A stretch of DNA of 64,000 bases from Rhea pennata (Eukaryota; Chordata; Aves; Rheiformes; Rheidae). Made by a program: the position numbers and the translations under genes. The stretch lies in contig NC_084665.1 in the NCBI RefSeq assembly GCF_028389875.1, positions 5,539,001 to 5,603,000 of the forward strand, read 5' to 3'. Positions 1 through 13,195 of this stretch are shown here, in pieces (the first letter of the stretch is position 1; every line of letters begins with the position of its first letter). Below the pieces are notes generated by a model. It did no database searches. It saw only the letters and a program-made list of their open reading frames with translations, and was not told the DNA's origin.

Positions 1-3000
1 GAAGCCAAGACCAGAAATTCCTCGGAAGATGTTCACATGCTAACAGAAGCAAAGCAGAAAAATGAGACCTTTAGGAGGGAAATGGGACAATAGAATCTTT
101 TTGTGACTTCTATCATCTTTTTGAAATAATTTTGTAATTGTTTAACTTTCTCAGAGCTCCATTTTTTTTTATCTCTTATCACTTATCTGAACTGGTTTAA
201 TTGCTACAACCTTAATTCCTGAGAAAATAAACAGGTTATAAAAATACTCTCTCCTTTCCAACAATACATCTTCCAGCTGTCTTTTCATCCCCTCTTTCTC
301 TAAATCCCCAAAAGTCAGGCCCAATATTTTTGGCAGATGAGATGTGTGACCTAGTTGCACTTCTCTTCTGAAGGTGAAAGCTGATAAGCTTTGGACAAAT
401 TCCAGCTTCGAAACTAACTCCAGGCTCAGCCACTCACCCTAGCATCAGCAAACCCAGCTGCTCCATGTGATATCAGCTGATTTGTGTTTCCCAGATGGCC
501 ACAAATGACCACATATGCCAATCATCTGGCAGCCTTGGAGAGTTAAAGATCACGTGAAATAAGTACAAAGGAGCTTAAATATTACTTTACACATACTGAG
601 GTGGCTAGCTCAAGATAGGTAGTTTTTCTGCTTTTATTTATTTATTTTTTTAAGAAAAGAAGCAAGCTTTGTGCACCTTTGCACAGAAAGGAGCATCATT
701 CCTTCAGGGCATGGCGGCACACACGTGTGATGAAGTGAGCAAAGCCTGATGGCCAGGGGGTTAAGGCTTTTGAAAGCTGCACTTGGCCAGGAGGGGTGGG
801 TGAAGATGCATGAGCTTCCTGCAAGGATGATGAACCTCACAGGCCTGCCTTCTCAAAGAGCATGACACCTGTGTCTGGAGGAATGCAAGGCAGAGTATGT
901 GAGCAAGCAGGTCTTCTCCTCAAAGATCTGCTTCTCCCTTTTGCCCAATAGTGACACTGTGCTACAGGAGAGCCCTGCGAAAACCATACGGTTCCTACCT
1001 TGTCTTGGGGTTAGAAATGCCAACCTGAATGAAGTGCACAGAAGCACCTGTTCTGAACCACCACAACACAAACCAGCCCGGAGCGTTTGCTGCTGGCAGC
1101 TGCTGAGTAAGTTATGCTGGAGAGAGCCAGGGATCTTTCAGGTCTTCCTTTATCATCAGTGCTGCAAGAAAAATCACTTGTTTGTCTTTGAGGCCAGCTC
1201 TATATCAAAAGGAGCCATTGCAGAAAATGTTTTAATGTGTTTTGTGACAACACCTCCCATGCTGACTCAGTTCATCTTATCAAAGGGACTTTGATACTCT
1301 TTACAGTTCAAGACTTTGCCCTTGTAATCACTGGGGCAATGTGTAAACACTGTAAAAGGCATGATTGATACCTGGCTCAGGCTTCTGGAATTGCATGTGC
1401 CAGAGGGCTGGCAAGCTCCGTGAAATTAAATATTAACATTTACTGCAATGCATCCATCCCATTCTAAATTCAATACCTGCTCATTCTTCTGAGAATGCTG
1501 TGGTTATGGAAAGATGAACTACGTGTGAGCTCTGTTACTACGTGTAGTAGTAAATAGTGAACAAAGCCTTGTGTAAGTTTATGTCATACTTCTATTTTGG
1601 GCAGAGTTAATAACAACACAAGTAACATAATATCCAGTCTGATTTAATTTTGATTTAAATGCTTCAAGACCGATTTTATTGCTCCTTCTCATTATGGTTC
1701 TTCTTTCTGTCTGCTTTATGACTACCTGCAAAAAGACCTTACCTGCCTCTGAGTGAAACTGTCCAGGGACATATACCTGAACTATTCTCTCTACTGGGGG
1801 AATGATTAGTTTACTATATTTAAAATATGCTTCACTAAAGCATCACTTGTTATTTTATGTATAGCAAAGAAATTTTCCAGTCACCTGAGAAACAATGAGG
1901 AAAACAGTATCAGTACTTTTCACTGCCAGTGCCAATTGTCCATGGAAAATGAGGTAAATGTGGGACCGAGTCATAAAAAACATAGGGATAAGAAACGTTT
2001 TTAAAGGGAGGGCTGCACTCACAATGTGCAGTGCCAAATAGACGTTGGATTCAATCACAGCTAATGCCTTTTTATCTTCTTCATGGTTGTCTGTTCTATT
2101 GAAAATTGGTACCTGTCTCAACAGCTCAACTTCAGTGAGGATTATACAGCTACACAGGGAGGATGTTAAAATAGTAATTCTGAAAGAATAAATAGAATGA
2201 GATTGAGAAATTCACCTCCCAGGCTCATCCTCTCTTCTCCAGTTTGATGGAGTCCAGTTAGATTGGGGTATACATGCTGTGGATAAAGGATTGCTTTGCT
2301 CTCCCTCATATAAATGTAATACAGCTCTGGAAAAATTGCATTCACATACAAACACAAATGTATTCACCCTGAAAGGGAAACAGTAGTTTGGCCAAACAAT
2401 TTATCTTTATAGTATTGATTCAGTCAAGTAGCATAAATGGAAGAAAAGTCTTTAAGCACCAAAGTACTACATCCACTTGATATAATGAGCATACATTTTT
2501 GGGAAATGTGGTACCCTGGGAACAGCCTGCTTTCCAGACATCTGGGAGGTCAGCTCGCAGTCTCAGATAAAGTTGTTTAAATGAAGGTTGCCTAAAAATC
2601 CTGCAACCTTTCATTTTGCATACCCGAGTGTGCAGCAGGAAATGAGTCAGAAGAGAAGGTAAGGCATGTCCTGATGGCCGTGCCTTACTCGGATGTCCAA
2701 GGCCACAAGCTATCTTTAAAAAGTGCCTGTAGAAAACCATGCAGGAATAGCAGGGAGAGCCTGTTCCTATTTTCTCCAGCTTGGACTCTTGCCTCTTTTT
2801 GCTCTGGGGGTGGGTTCTCTTGAACTTAAAAACACACCCAAACTACAGGGGTTGCTGCTCTAGGGAGACAAAACACCATCAATCCACTCCTTGGAGAGCT
2901 CTGCTGACTGCTGCTTGCTTGCAGTGCTGCTGCGCACCGTGGTGAACTTGGCCCATTAGCTATGCACTGTCAGCTGTGGAAAAAATGCCAACATCACCAT

Positions 3001-4838
3001 GGTTGAGTGGGAGAACGTGCCTGGCTGTAATGCCTATGTGTTTTACCCAAGAGGAGTGTAAATTTAGTTGCTCAAAGAGAGCACATACTTCTAAAGCCTT
3101 TTGCCTTAGGCAGGGGCAGCAATCTAGCTGAGACTATTTCCATTTTAATTCTAATGTCAATTAACTCCTGTGAGTATCCTCTGAGATATTTATCTCTTTT
3201 GATCAGAATGAAACAGGTGAAGGATTCAAGCGTCCTCACACTGCTTCTTAGGGAGGGAAGAAGCAATGGGGAAATGTGTCATTTGGTCCTCTTTCCCTTC
3301 AGACCTTCATCCTGATTTGCACTGACTGTCCTGGGTCCCTGATAGGTCCAGAGATGGATCACTCCATGGAAAGGTCCAGGCAGAGACAGAGACAAGAGCC
3401 TTCCAAGTATGGAAAGGGCCTGCAGACTCCAGGTGCTCTTGCCTTAACCTAAAGAGTTGGCTCAGTGATGATGTGAGGAACATCATCTTTCATGGGAATT
3501 TTGCAATATTTTTCAAGCTCTGTCCCAGTCCTACACTCTGGACCATTTTTCAAGCATATTTGCTACTCCTTTCTTGTTATCAGTGCCTTGATCTTGATTT
3601 TTCTTTTTCTTTTTCTTTCTTTTTTTTTTCTTTTCTGATCTGCAGGATTTCATCCTAAGTTTTTCCTGCAACTTTATCTGCTGTATTTTGCCCTGACTTC
3701 TTTGTAGCAGTGAAAAGCAGAGTTGCCAGAACAACATTTGTTCTCTGTCTCTCCCTCAGAGCTGTGACTCTAATGGGGTGAACAAAACCCATCCCACTTC
3801 AGCCATCACCAGCTGCCATCCATATTTGGCTTTTTTCCAGTCACGCTCATTTGCCTGCTAATGCCAAAATAAACACAGTGGAGGCACCTCACTGCAAAGA
3901 CACTTTCCATGCCATGTGTTTCACAGCTGCCTTGTCACAGCATTTGCTGGAACTTGGTCTTTTGCCAGCTTCCTTCACACGTCAGGTATGACGGTGCTGC
4001 CTCTAATCTCACACCTGCTGGAGCAGGGGATCTGCTAATAGGATAACAGACACTCTGTACCTCCAAATGGTGACCTCCTCCCTGCCCTACTTCTGCTTCC
4101 CACCAGGACCTCCTATGCTGTCTCCCAGCCTCCCTCGCTCTCTCCTTACCACAGCACTAATCTCTTTTTCCATCCAGTTCCCCTCCCTCAGGATTTCTAC
4201 ATGCCAGCTTCTCCTGATGTCCTCACTTTCCTTGTCCCAACATAGTCTTCATGGTTTGTACCCCCCTTCTCCCATGCTCTGGAGCTTTTGTGGTTCTCAT
4301 CCAGCCTGAATCTCTCTCTGCTCCTCTTATTTCCACTTAATCACCTTCTTCCAAGCTGAAGTAACGTCCTCACTTTCCCAGCCACGTTGTCTTTCTATGA
4401 TAGCTGATAGTACGTCTTTCTATGATAGCTAGTGTCTCTGTGCCTTCTTTTTGTGTCTTCCATTTTTGGTGTTCAGATACTCTTTTTGTGAGTTTTAGGG
4501 TACTTGATCCTCTGCCTCATTTTCTCTCTCTTTTTCTTTCTTTTCCTGTCTTCCATTTCCTGAAATTCGCACTATTAATCACTGCCCTTTCAATTTTTCT
4601 TGACCAGTTTTCTCCACTTCTTAAATAGTAAGTTAATTGGTGCTAGAGTCAAAAACCCACCTTGTATTGAAATAAGAAGTTAGAAAATATCTTTGTTATT
4701 AAGATAAAAAAAGACTATTTTCAAACCATTATAAAACTGAAAAAAATCAGTATATCTTTTATCTGAATAAACAGATGCTGATATACAATGGAAAAGAAGG
4801 AGAAGGATTCTAAAAATAAGAATGAGGAATCTCGCTAC
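1..4838. other. Intergenic sequence, no gene recognised
   Basis: AT-rich to mixed DNA with pyrimidine-rich patches (3.6 kb and 4.1-4.6 kb). The longest open frame is 131 codons at 899-1294 plus and looks random. Two minus-strand stretches near 1.85-2.36 kb have exon-like splice signals, but no recognisable protein. Confidence 0.6.
4389..4430. repeat. 17-bp direct repeat, 25-bp period
   Basis: GTCTTTCTATGATAGCT occurs at 4389-4405 and again at 4414-4430, a local tandem duplication. Confidence 0.85.
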
Positions 4839-5513
4839 AGAATCACAGAATAGTTGAGGTTGGAAGGGACCTCTGGGGATCATCTAGTCCAACTCACCTG
4901 CTCAATCAGAGTTACCTAAAGCACACTGAACAAAATTGCATCCAGGCAAGTTTTGAATATCTCCAGAGGAGACTCCACAACCTCTCTGGGCAACCTGTTC
5001 CAGTGCTGTGTCACTCGCAGAGTAAAGAAGGTTTTCCTTATATTCAGGCAGAATTTCCTGTGTTTTAGTTTGTGCCCATTGCCCTGTTACTGGGCACCAC
5101 CGAAGAGTCTGGCCCCATCTTCTTGACACCCTCCCTTAGATATTTGTAGTCATTGATAAGATCCCCCCTCAGTCTTCTCTTCTCCAGGCTAAACAAACGC
5201 AGCTCTTGCAGCCGTTCCTCAGAGGGCAGATGCTCCAGTCCTCTAATCATCTTTGTAGCCCTACGCTGGACTCTATCCAGTGGCTCCATGTCTCTCTTGT
5301 ACACGGAAGCCCAGAACTGGATACTGTGTTCCAGATGTGGCCCCACCAGGGCTGAGTAGAGGAAGAGGATCATCTCCCTTGACTTGCTGACAACACTCCT
5401 GCTAATGTGCCCCAGGACACCACTGGCCTTCTTGGTTACAGGGGCACATTGCTGTCTCATGGTTAACTTGTTGCCCACCAGGACTCCCAGGTCCTTCTCT
5501 GCAGAGCTGAAGC
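4839..5513 (-). mobile_element. CR1 LINE, 5'-truncated, 3' end of ORF2 and tail
   Basis: The plus strand begins with the reverse complement of the typical avian CR1 end (AGAATCACAGAATAG, then GTTGGAAGGGACCTC). The minus strand carries a 137-codon open frame (5478-5065) matching the C-terminal end of CR1 reverse transcriptase, including VLGHISRSV, LYSALVGPHLEH and RVQRRATKMIRGLEHL. The copy is 5'-truncated, as most CR1 copies are. The open frame suggests a relatively recent insertion. Confidence 0.93.
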
Positions 5514-8337
5514 TCTATTAGTGAATAAGTTGTCTGGATGGACTAGATTCCTCAGTAACAAGCACAATAATGCTTACATACTGGACAGGTGGAAGATATT
5601 TTAAGATTAAGCTCACAGATTAACCAGGGAAAGATGAAACTCTATCACCATGAAAAATAAGTTTTGTTCTCGATAACGGACCAAAAGTAAGGGTGAGAAA
5701 CAGCACTGATTTTATGTCTGGGCCAGCTTTTATTGAGTCCATGATCAAACACCAGTCAAAATCAACAGCAAAATTTGTTGTGAAATCGCAAGGCAGCTTT
5801 GATCACGTTGCACCTCTGTGGTGCTGAATTTCAGTTTAAGCTCACTTGACCTTTTTCTGTGTTTCTTGAACTTGTCCAGTTCAACCTTCTTGAAAAATAT
5901 CCAGGATACACTTTGTGCAATGCTACCACAATGTTTTCATTTCTAGCTCAATAAAACAAAAAAAAGACAAGCTAAAGTCTGAGTAATCATTTATCATATA
6001 TTTTCTATTTCCTTGAGTCTATTTGTTTAATTGTGTGCATGAGGATATATGTACGTGGATGGCTTTTTTTTTTGCAGTCATTTCCCTGACTGTCCTCCCA
6101 TGTCTTTGCAGACCAGCAATGCTCTCACGTCATGGGCTGAGAAACAACACGTAAAAGTATTCTGAGTCAGATGCCAATTTATTTGCTCAGGTATCACTCC
6201 CATTGCTGAGAGAGATTTTACACCTGACAAGAGGTGGACCTATTCACCCGCTTTGTGGACATACCAGAAATCAGATGCCTCATAAAATGAAACGACTGTA
6301 AGATTTGCAATAAGGATCAGGAATGTGACAAATCTTTCACTCTGAAGTGCTTCCCGGTCTTAAATTTGGTGTTTTTCATAAACATATGTAGACTGTGGCA
6401 ATATTTCTAGCATTTTCTTCTATAGAAGTCAAGCAGTTTTCCAAAACTGTTGCTGTGCCAGGCACTACTAGAAGTCAGATACCTGTGCAGCAGCTCGCTG
6501 TCTTGAGGAATGTGTCTGCAAATTGATGTGTGTTTTTCAAGATGGACAAGTGTCAGTTCCTAAAGCCATGGCAGTCTGATCTGTGGCTTGTAAAAAGACT
6601 GCTGAGGATCTGGAAAAGGAACTGTAGTAATCCTTCAGCTATAGGGTACCTCTGTCTTCCCTATGGCACATATGCAATTACCCTGCATGCACCACCCAGC
6701 TCTGTGCATTCACTGAGCACATTATCTAGTATTTCTTTGCCAAAGGCTAAGATAAGAGACCAGCAATTCATCACCTGGCCAAAGTATATCTTTACTCACT
6801 ATAGATTATTCTGAGCCATGTTATAAAGCACTTAGCCTCTAGGTTTGGAGAGATGCTAGAGGAGATAGTTGATAGACTGTTTTTCAGTCAGGTCTTGTTC
6901 AGTTTTCCTTCTGTAGACTTCTCCAGTTAGGAAGGGAAAATTGCCAGCGGGGAAGAGCACTAACAGGAGTCAAACCCTATGTTATTCTTTTGGAATAAAA
7001 ATTTCATTAAATTATACCAATAATAATTCCCCTGGAGGGAGGCCTGATAGTGAAATGTAGAACTGTAGAAATGTAAATGTAGAAATTCTTAGTTGCTTAT
7101 TTATGCCCTGCTCACCCCCCCCCAAAAAAAAAAAAAAAAAAAGAAAAAAAGAAAAAAAGAAAGAAAGAAAGAGATTCCTTAGGTTTTCATCTAACATCAA
7201 AGGTTTCTCTGTGAACCAAAATGAAGCATTTTGTTTCAGGACTTCGATGAAAAGGAAAAGAAAGGAAGGGCCAGTTCATAAAGCAGGTTTTGCTTTCAGT
7301 TGCTCAGACAGCTTGCTCAGAACTCAACCAAAAGATACTGCTTTGGTTTTCATCTCTGCCTGAGAGGATTTGAATTGCTCAGGAGAATACCCAGACTCCT
7401 GTAAAATTTGGGAGATAGAGGCAACTGCTCCTAATCTCGCCTTGTAGATACAATCATAGAGAATCATAGAGGAAATGAACCCTCACATCCCACATGCTGT
7501 TATCTCCATGAGGAGTTAAATAGCCTTATGCCACCCTTGTGTTCTTTGGATCAAAAAAACCACAAACTGTAATGGAAAATTTCTGCATCAGAAAGAACAC
7601 TTTTTTTGTAAAGTTTCTATTTTGCCAGACAGGAACTTCACTTCTCTAGATCATATCTCTGCCTCCACCTGGCAGCCAGGACACTGAGAATCAGGGAGGA
7701 AGAGGTAAATGGTACTTCTCTCCCTCTATTTTTGTTGCACCAAGGGATACCTCAATTGTGAATCCAAAGAAGATTGGAAAAGATTCGCTCTTTTTCTCTC
7801 AGAATGAAAGGGGAGCACTTTTTCTACCATAAGCCAAAATAAAAGGTCACCTCTTTAAAAAATATATGAACTATCAAGAGGCAGAGCTGCATCTCCACCT
7901 CTGCAGGGCTAAGTCTTCTCCTGCAGCTTCCCCATTTGTCCTCCTTGAGCCCTGTGCAGCTGCCCTGTGGGGACATCTCCTGGTCTGAGTGACAACTTTG
8001 GTTTGGATGCTGTTGGCTGGCTTCCAGAATACAGCGTCTCTTCACTGGCACTGTGATCTGTGCAAAATGCCTTAACTGCCTATGCACCAGCTAGGAGGTC
8101 AAATACAAAGTCAAATTTGGAGCTGGGAGATGAAGGCAACAAGTCTAAACTATAATTTCTATCAAGTATCCACCTTTATCCTAATGATTTTTTAGGAGCT
8201 AAAGCTCCTTTCAGATAAAACCCAGACTGCTGCATGAAAGACTTGGGTCTCCCTGAGCATTTTTCACTTTTAGGTGAAACAGACAGCCTGTAGATTGAGG
8301 GAAGTGATTGTTTCCCTTTACTCAGCACTTGTTAGAT
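5514..8337. other. Intergenic sequence, no gene recognised
   Basis: No exon, RNA gene or clear transposon is seen apart from the C/A/GAAA tract at 7.1 kb. A short AATCATAGAG-type motif near 7.45 kb resembles a CR1 tail, but is too short to call. Confidence 0.6.
7115..7171 (+). repeat. C9-A19 run grading into (GAAA)n
   Basis: Nine C, then a long A run broken into GAAAAAAA and GAAA units. This is a low-complexity purine tract. Confidence 0.9.
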
Positions 8338-8803
8338 GACATCTGGATACTGCATCCAGTTTTGAGGTCCCGGTACAAGAGAAATATTAATGAACTGAAG
8401 AGAGTTTGGGGAGACTATCAAGATGACGGATGAGGAGGGACTGAGGTTTGTTCAGTCAGGAGAAGACAAGGCTTTAGGTGAACCTAAAAGCAGTTCTCCA
8501 ACACCTACAAGAAGATTATCAGGGAAAAGGAGCCAGGCTCTTCACAGTGGTACATAGTGGGAGAAGAAGAGACAACAGACACGAATTGAAACAGGGGAGG
8601 TTCTGACTAGGTATTAGGAAAAAAGAATTCACTCTGAGGCTAAGTAAGAACTTAAATCTCCATTCTTGGTTTCAAGACCCAGCTGGATCTTGAGTAACTC
8701 TGAACAGCCTGGTTTGATCTTGCAGTCGACCTTGCTCTGGGCAGGGAGTTGAAATAGGGACCTCCTGAGGTCCCTACCAACCTGAGTGTTGCTACAATCA
8801 TAT
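8338..8803 (+). mobile_element. CR1 LINE fragment, older copy
   Basis: The sequence follows the CR1 3' region in order: TACTGCATCCAGTTTTGAGG, GAGCCAGGCTCTTCACAG, GAGACAACAGACACGAATTG, then GACCTCCTGAGGTCCC near the end. It is well diverged, with no open frame left. Confidence 0.85.
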
Positions 8804-11800
8804 GTCAGACAGAGCTGGCACTGGGTAAAAGGACCATTGATCCATTATTTTCAAATTCTGAGATTTTGAAACATTTCTGAGATTTTAAAACAAACCTATC
8901 TGAGGAAACAGCAATCAGGCCAGAGAGAATCAAAACTAGATCAGGACATGGTCTATTTTCACTGATGGAGACCTCAGAATATAGCTAATTATTCCAACAT
9001 CTGCTTAGTAGATGCCGAAGGTGTTGTTATTTTCCTTTTTTATTTCCTCCTTGTTATAGACATTTAAAACTCATGCCCACCTTTAAGCTACAGCACACTG
9101 CAAATGCTATTTTGATAAAACTACTGATTTTATCTTTCTGAAAGAACAAACCTGAGTTTTCTTCCTGCAAAACATATTCCATTTCTTCCAGGGTTTATAA
9201 GAGGCAACACCTCTAGCACCAACAATGAGTATGTGTATTTGTGTGTGGATACAGACATTTTTTCCGCTCCTGGAGTTGTGCCTGCCATGTGTTTGCGATA
9301 AAGGCTGGCTTCTAATATAGAAAGGTCCTGCTTCTAACAGGACTTCAAAGACTCACATTTTCCTCAGAAGACAGCAGTAACAGGACCTACATTCTGCAAT
9401 AATGTTCCGCCTCTGTAAAATATCCAATAGTAACGGCACACATACTTCTTGTTGGCTGGCTGTGGGCAGGAACATGGTAGAATTGCGATGAAGATCTGTA
9501 AAAAGCACACTGTTGTCATGCTGCATATTATTAAAAAAAAGGTCGGGATAACCTGTAGAAAAGAAAAACTGTTTATTTTTAATACTCGACATAGGAGATA
9601 TACTACTCATTTCTGGTGAGTTTGTCATACTGGCATCCTAGTGGAAAGCCCATCTGTCTGATTCCTTCTCATTGCCTTCTTTAGCATGAGAGATACTAAT
9701 CATTTGGGACCATGTGTTTTTTTTTTTTTTTTATGCGATATCTCTGCTGGCTGCACAGAACTCCTGGGATTGCAAAGCCTTCACAGGAATGTTTCTCATG
9801 GGTATAACATCACATGAACAAGTTAGATGCAGTGTGAGGCTCCTTACCAGCTTCACAGAACAGGCAGGTCCAAGGTAGGTCCCAGATGTTAAACGGGTCT
9901 TAATATGAAACAACTAGGAGTGCAATCTTGTGATCATCCAGTGCCCTAAGGGACCATCATGATCATCTAAACTAATCTTCTGATCGTATGGGCTGGAGTA
10001 GTCCCTTCACACATCAGCAGTTACCTGTTTTAGACATGAAAAGCATCACTGGTGGTCCTTGCTGTGATCACTCCATTATCCCAAGCAGGAACACTCATCC
10101 CTTATTCTGGCCCACCACCTAAGCCTAAAGCAAACAAGCCGTGCATTTGTTTCACTGCCGCTATGTTGATCAGCACTCAAACTTTCTCTTTGTGAAGTAT
10201 TAATACACAAACCTCAAACTGCATATCACGTGGCTTCTGTGCAAATCAGGCCCATTTGACTGTTGTTGAAAAGTGAGTTCTAAAAATATACGTGTAAACT
10301 GTGCTCTGACGATATTCGCATGCATGGACACATGTACTAACACATGCAGATATGCAGCAGGAGACCACAAAACTGTGAAAGAGTTAGCTCTTTCTCCTAG
10401 AGCTCATGCACCCAGTAATCCTTTAGGGCATCTTGTAGCCCTGCTAAATTGTCACAAGCAGCCCAAAGCTGCATACATGCCTCAGCAATAACCGCAAAGT
10501 TTCTGAATTTCTAAAATGCAGGCGAACAAGTTCTTTCAGAAAGGTTCTTTCTGCCTGCTAGTTACTCTGGTAACCAGCCAGCAAGGCAGAAAACCTCCAA
10601 GAAATGAGTAGAGAATATGAATTCTTCTGATCTACTGCTCACAAGGAAAAGGAGTGAGATTGAAGACTGAAGAGCAGAGAAGTTGTGGACTGCTCTGCTG
10701 ACCTCACCTCACTACATGTAGTCTACCTGTGCCTGCTGGTGGTCCTGCGTTGTCTGGGTATCCAGAAGAAGGGGAGGAAATGTGGAAAGTGCAGAATCTA
10801 GGCAAGATGGCCAAAGAGGCAACTCATTCAAGTGGCAAAGCCTTCAAGACAACACATGGCCAAAAGCAGGAAGCAGGGAGTGACACTACCTTTACAAGCA
10901 AATCCTAAGACACCAGTGAGGATCTGATTGGAAAAACTTGGTCTTTGTTGACTCAAGAAGCTCAGCTGGAGTATAATGTAGAAAACTTGTGTGCCAGAAC
11001 TGCACATGTGGTAAGCAATATGAAAACAGAGCACAGAGCATGTGTGTGAGTGTGAGATGACTGAAAGACAAACAGATACATGACACAGTGCTATTAAAGA
11101 AAATAAAGGTCTAAGAGCTAGAGCTGGGGAATCTGAGAGCTAAGAGCTGGGAGGCTGATGAGGGAGAAGTCTTAAAAAAGCCGTCCTCATGTGCTGCTTT
11201 CCCCAGATACCGCAACTCAAAGGGGATTTCTTCTGAGCAGAAGAAAGCTTAGCAGAAAGCCAACTCCTCAGAGCAAAAACAATAATAGTCAGCACTCCAG
11301 GAAAACATCCGCTTTCCAGAGTGCAAGATAAAGGAAACATTAGCAAATGACACACTGAGCAAGATTTTCTGTTTTCCTGAGCAGAGAAGTTCAACGCTAG
11401 CAAAATACATGCACTTCTACCACTTACAAAGGCTTTTGCAGATAAATAGCTGCTTCTCACTTACAACAAATGATGTAGATTAGAAAAGAGAGGAAATGTT
11501 GCATTCTGCAGTTGCAGTGGAAACGTTCATTCAGACAACCACAAACCAGGTCCATAACAACACTCACAATGACAATCATGTTTGGGTGCTCCTGAAAGCC
11601 AACTGATACACAGATACACACACACACATATATACATGTCTGTTCATATTCTCATGCATCTCATTTTTTCCTGGACAGTCTGAGCAGTGCTGCTGGTAGA
11701 CAGTCCTAGGAGCAGGAATGGGAGGAAGAAATGAGTAGATCATGATTCAACAATGATTGTTCGCCCAAAATTCTTATAGCTCTGGCAAATAAGCTTAGGC

Positions 11801-13159
11801 AGCTTTACAGGCAGTGATTTACCTATCTATCCGCCCTGCACCTCCAAACGTTACCAGATCCATTTATGATTTGGTCACTGCAGTTCACAGTGTAGATTTT
11901 AGTGTAAACTTGCCTAAACTGGCCAGGTAGGCAAAAAGTATGCAGTTGCAAGCTAAGGTGGCTGGGGTGTGGTGATGGTCCCATTCTGCCATCACTGCAA
12001 TAGGAGTGGGAAGCTCCAGTATAAGCAGAAAACAGACAAAAAGAGGGGGAACAAGACCTTGAACTCACACAGCTTAATCCACCAATCTGCCAGAGCTGCT
12101 TGTCATGCCACTGTGAGTTCAGAGACCCGACAATTGCAAAGTGCAGTCATTGAACATTACCTTACGCTGAGATCTGGCTCATCTTAGGCTTTAAAACAAA
12201 CCCATTAAACAGGCTAGGAAGAGTATTTTGTTTTTTAATATTTTATTAGCCACTTCTCCCTGTCTCAGGTAGTGCTCTGCTCTGTCAAGTGGGACTAGTG
12301 AGGGTAGGGCTTTTGCTGAGAACCTCAACTGCTCTGAGGACCTCTCTGAGAGGAAGACTTCTTCTGCTCTGAGCAGGGAGGGTTGGAAGAGCAAGGGCAG
12401 GAGCTGTGAAATACCTCCAAATACCTTCCAGCCTTGTTGTTTCTCATTTCATATTCTTGCCTCAGTGTGCCTTACATGTCCATTTAATCCTAACCTTCTC
12501 TGCCCAGTATAATGCTTGTCCCCAGAGGCACTACAGTGTGATCCATTTTCTTCCTTTACACAGATTAGCTATCAAAACCTCAGAGACTTTTAAGGGTTGT
12601 TCCCCTCACAGTCAGCTGTTTTGACTCCAGTGAAAGACATGTTTGGGAGACAATGAAGTAAGTTCCTTTTCTTTGACTCTACCATGGGAGAGAGGGGGAA
12701 AACATGGAAGAAGGATGGCACTTGGATGGCACTATGGCACGTGGAAGAAGGATGGGATTATGGAAGAAGAGGTGGCACTTTGTAAGCTGCACACTTTTGT
12801 CGTGTGTTGCTGACAGAAACACAGCAGAGGTAAATGTTAGTTCCATTATATAGAAGGAAAGAATACAAAATGCTTTTCATGGTGCATTGCAAAACTAGGA
12901 GTACTAGAAAGATGTCAGCTTCTGCTATGCTAGATACAGATGAAGAAACAGAAACAAATGTGCTGTTATTACTTATTATGCATCCTAGTGAACAAGCGGC
13001 CACTGACAAGCAATGTGACAAAGCCTTGTTGTATGTTTGTGATAGGAAGCTGAAAATTATAAAACCAACACAAGTTTCATGTACAAATTCAGAAATATTT
13101 GCTACAGAGATATTTACACTTCAGGAAACTTGTGGTAATATTGCTGAATGAGATTCTAA

Positions 13160-13195
<36 letters not shown>

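Noticed and set aside
899-1294. 131-codon plus-strand ORF
   Set aside because: No domain, no promoter or splice context, and cysteine-rich random-looking composition; likely chance.
1855-2357. Two minus-strand stretches resembling exons (ending in donors gtgagt and gtgaat)
   Set aside because: The peptides match no family I know, the second acceptor is poor, and no further exons of a common gene were found.
9915-10030. Possible degenerate transposon with GATCATC motifs
   Set aside because: Too short and diverged to assign to CR1 or any other family by eye.
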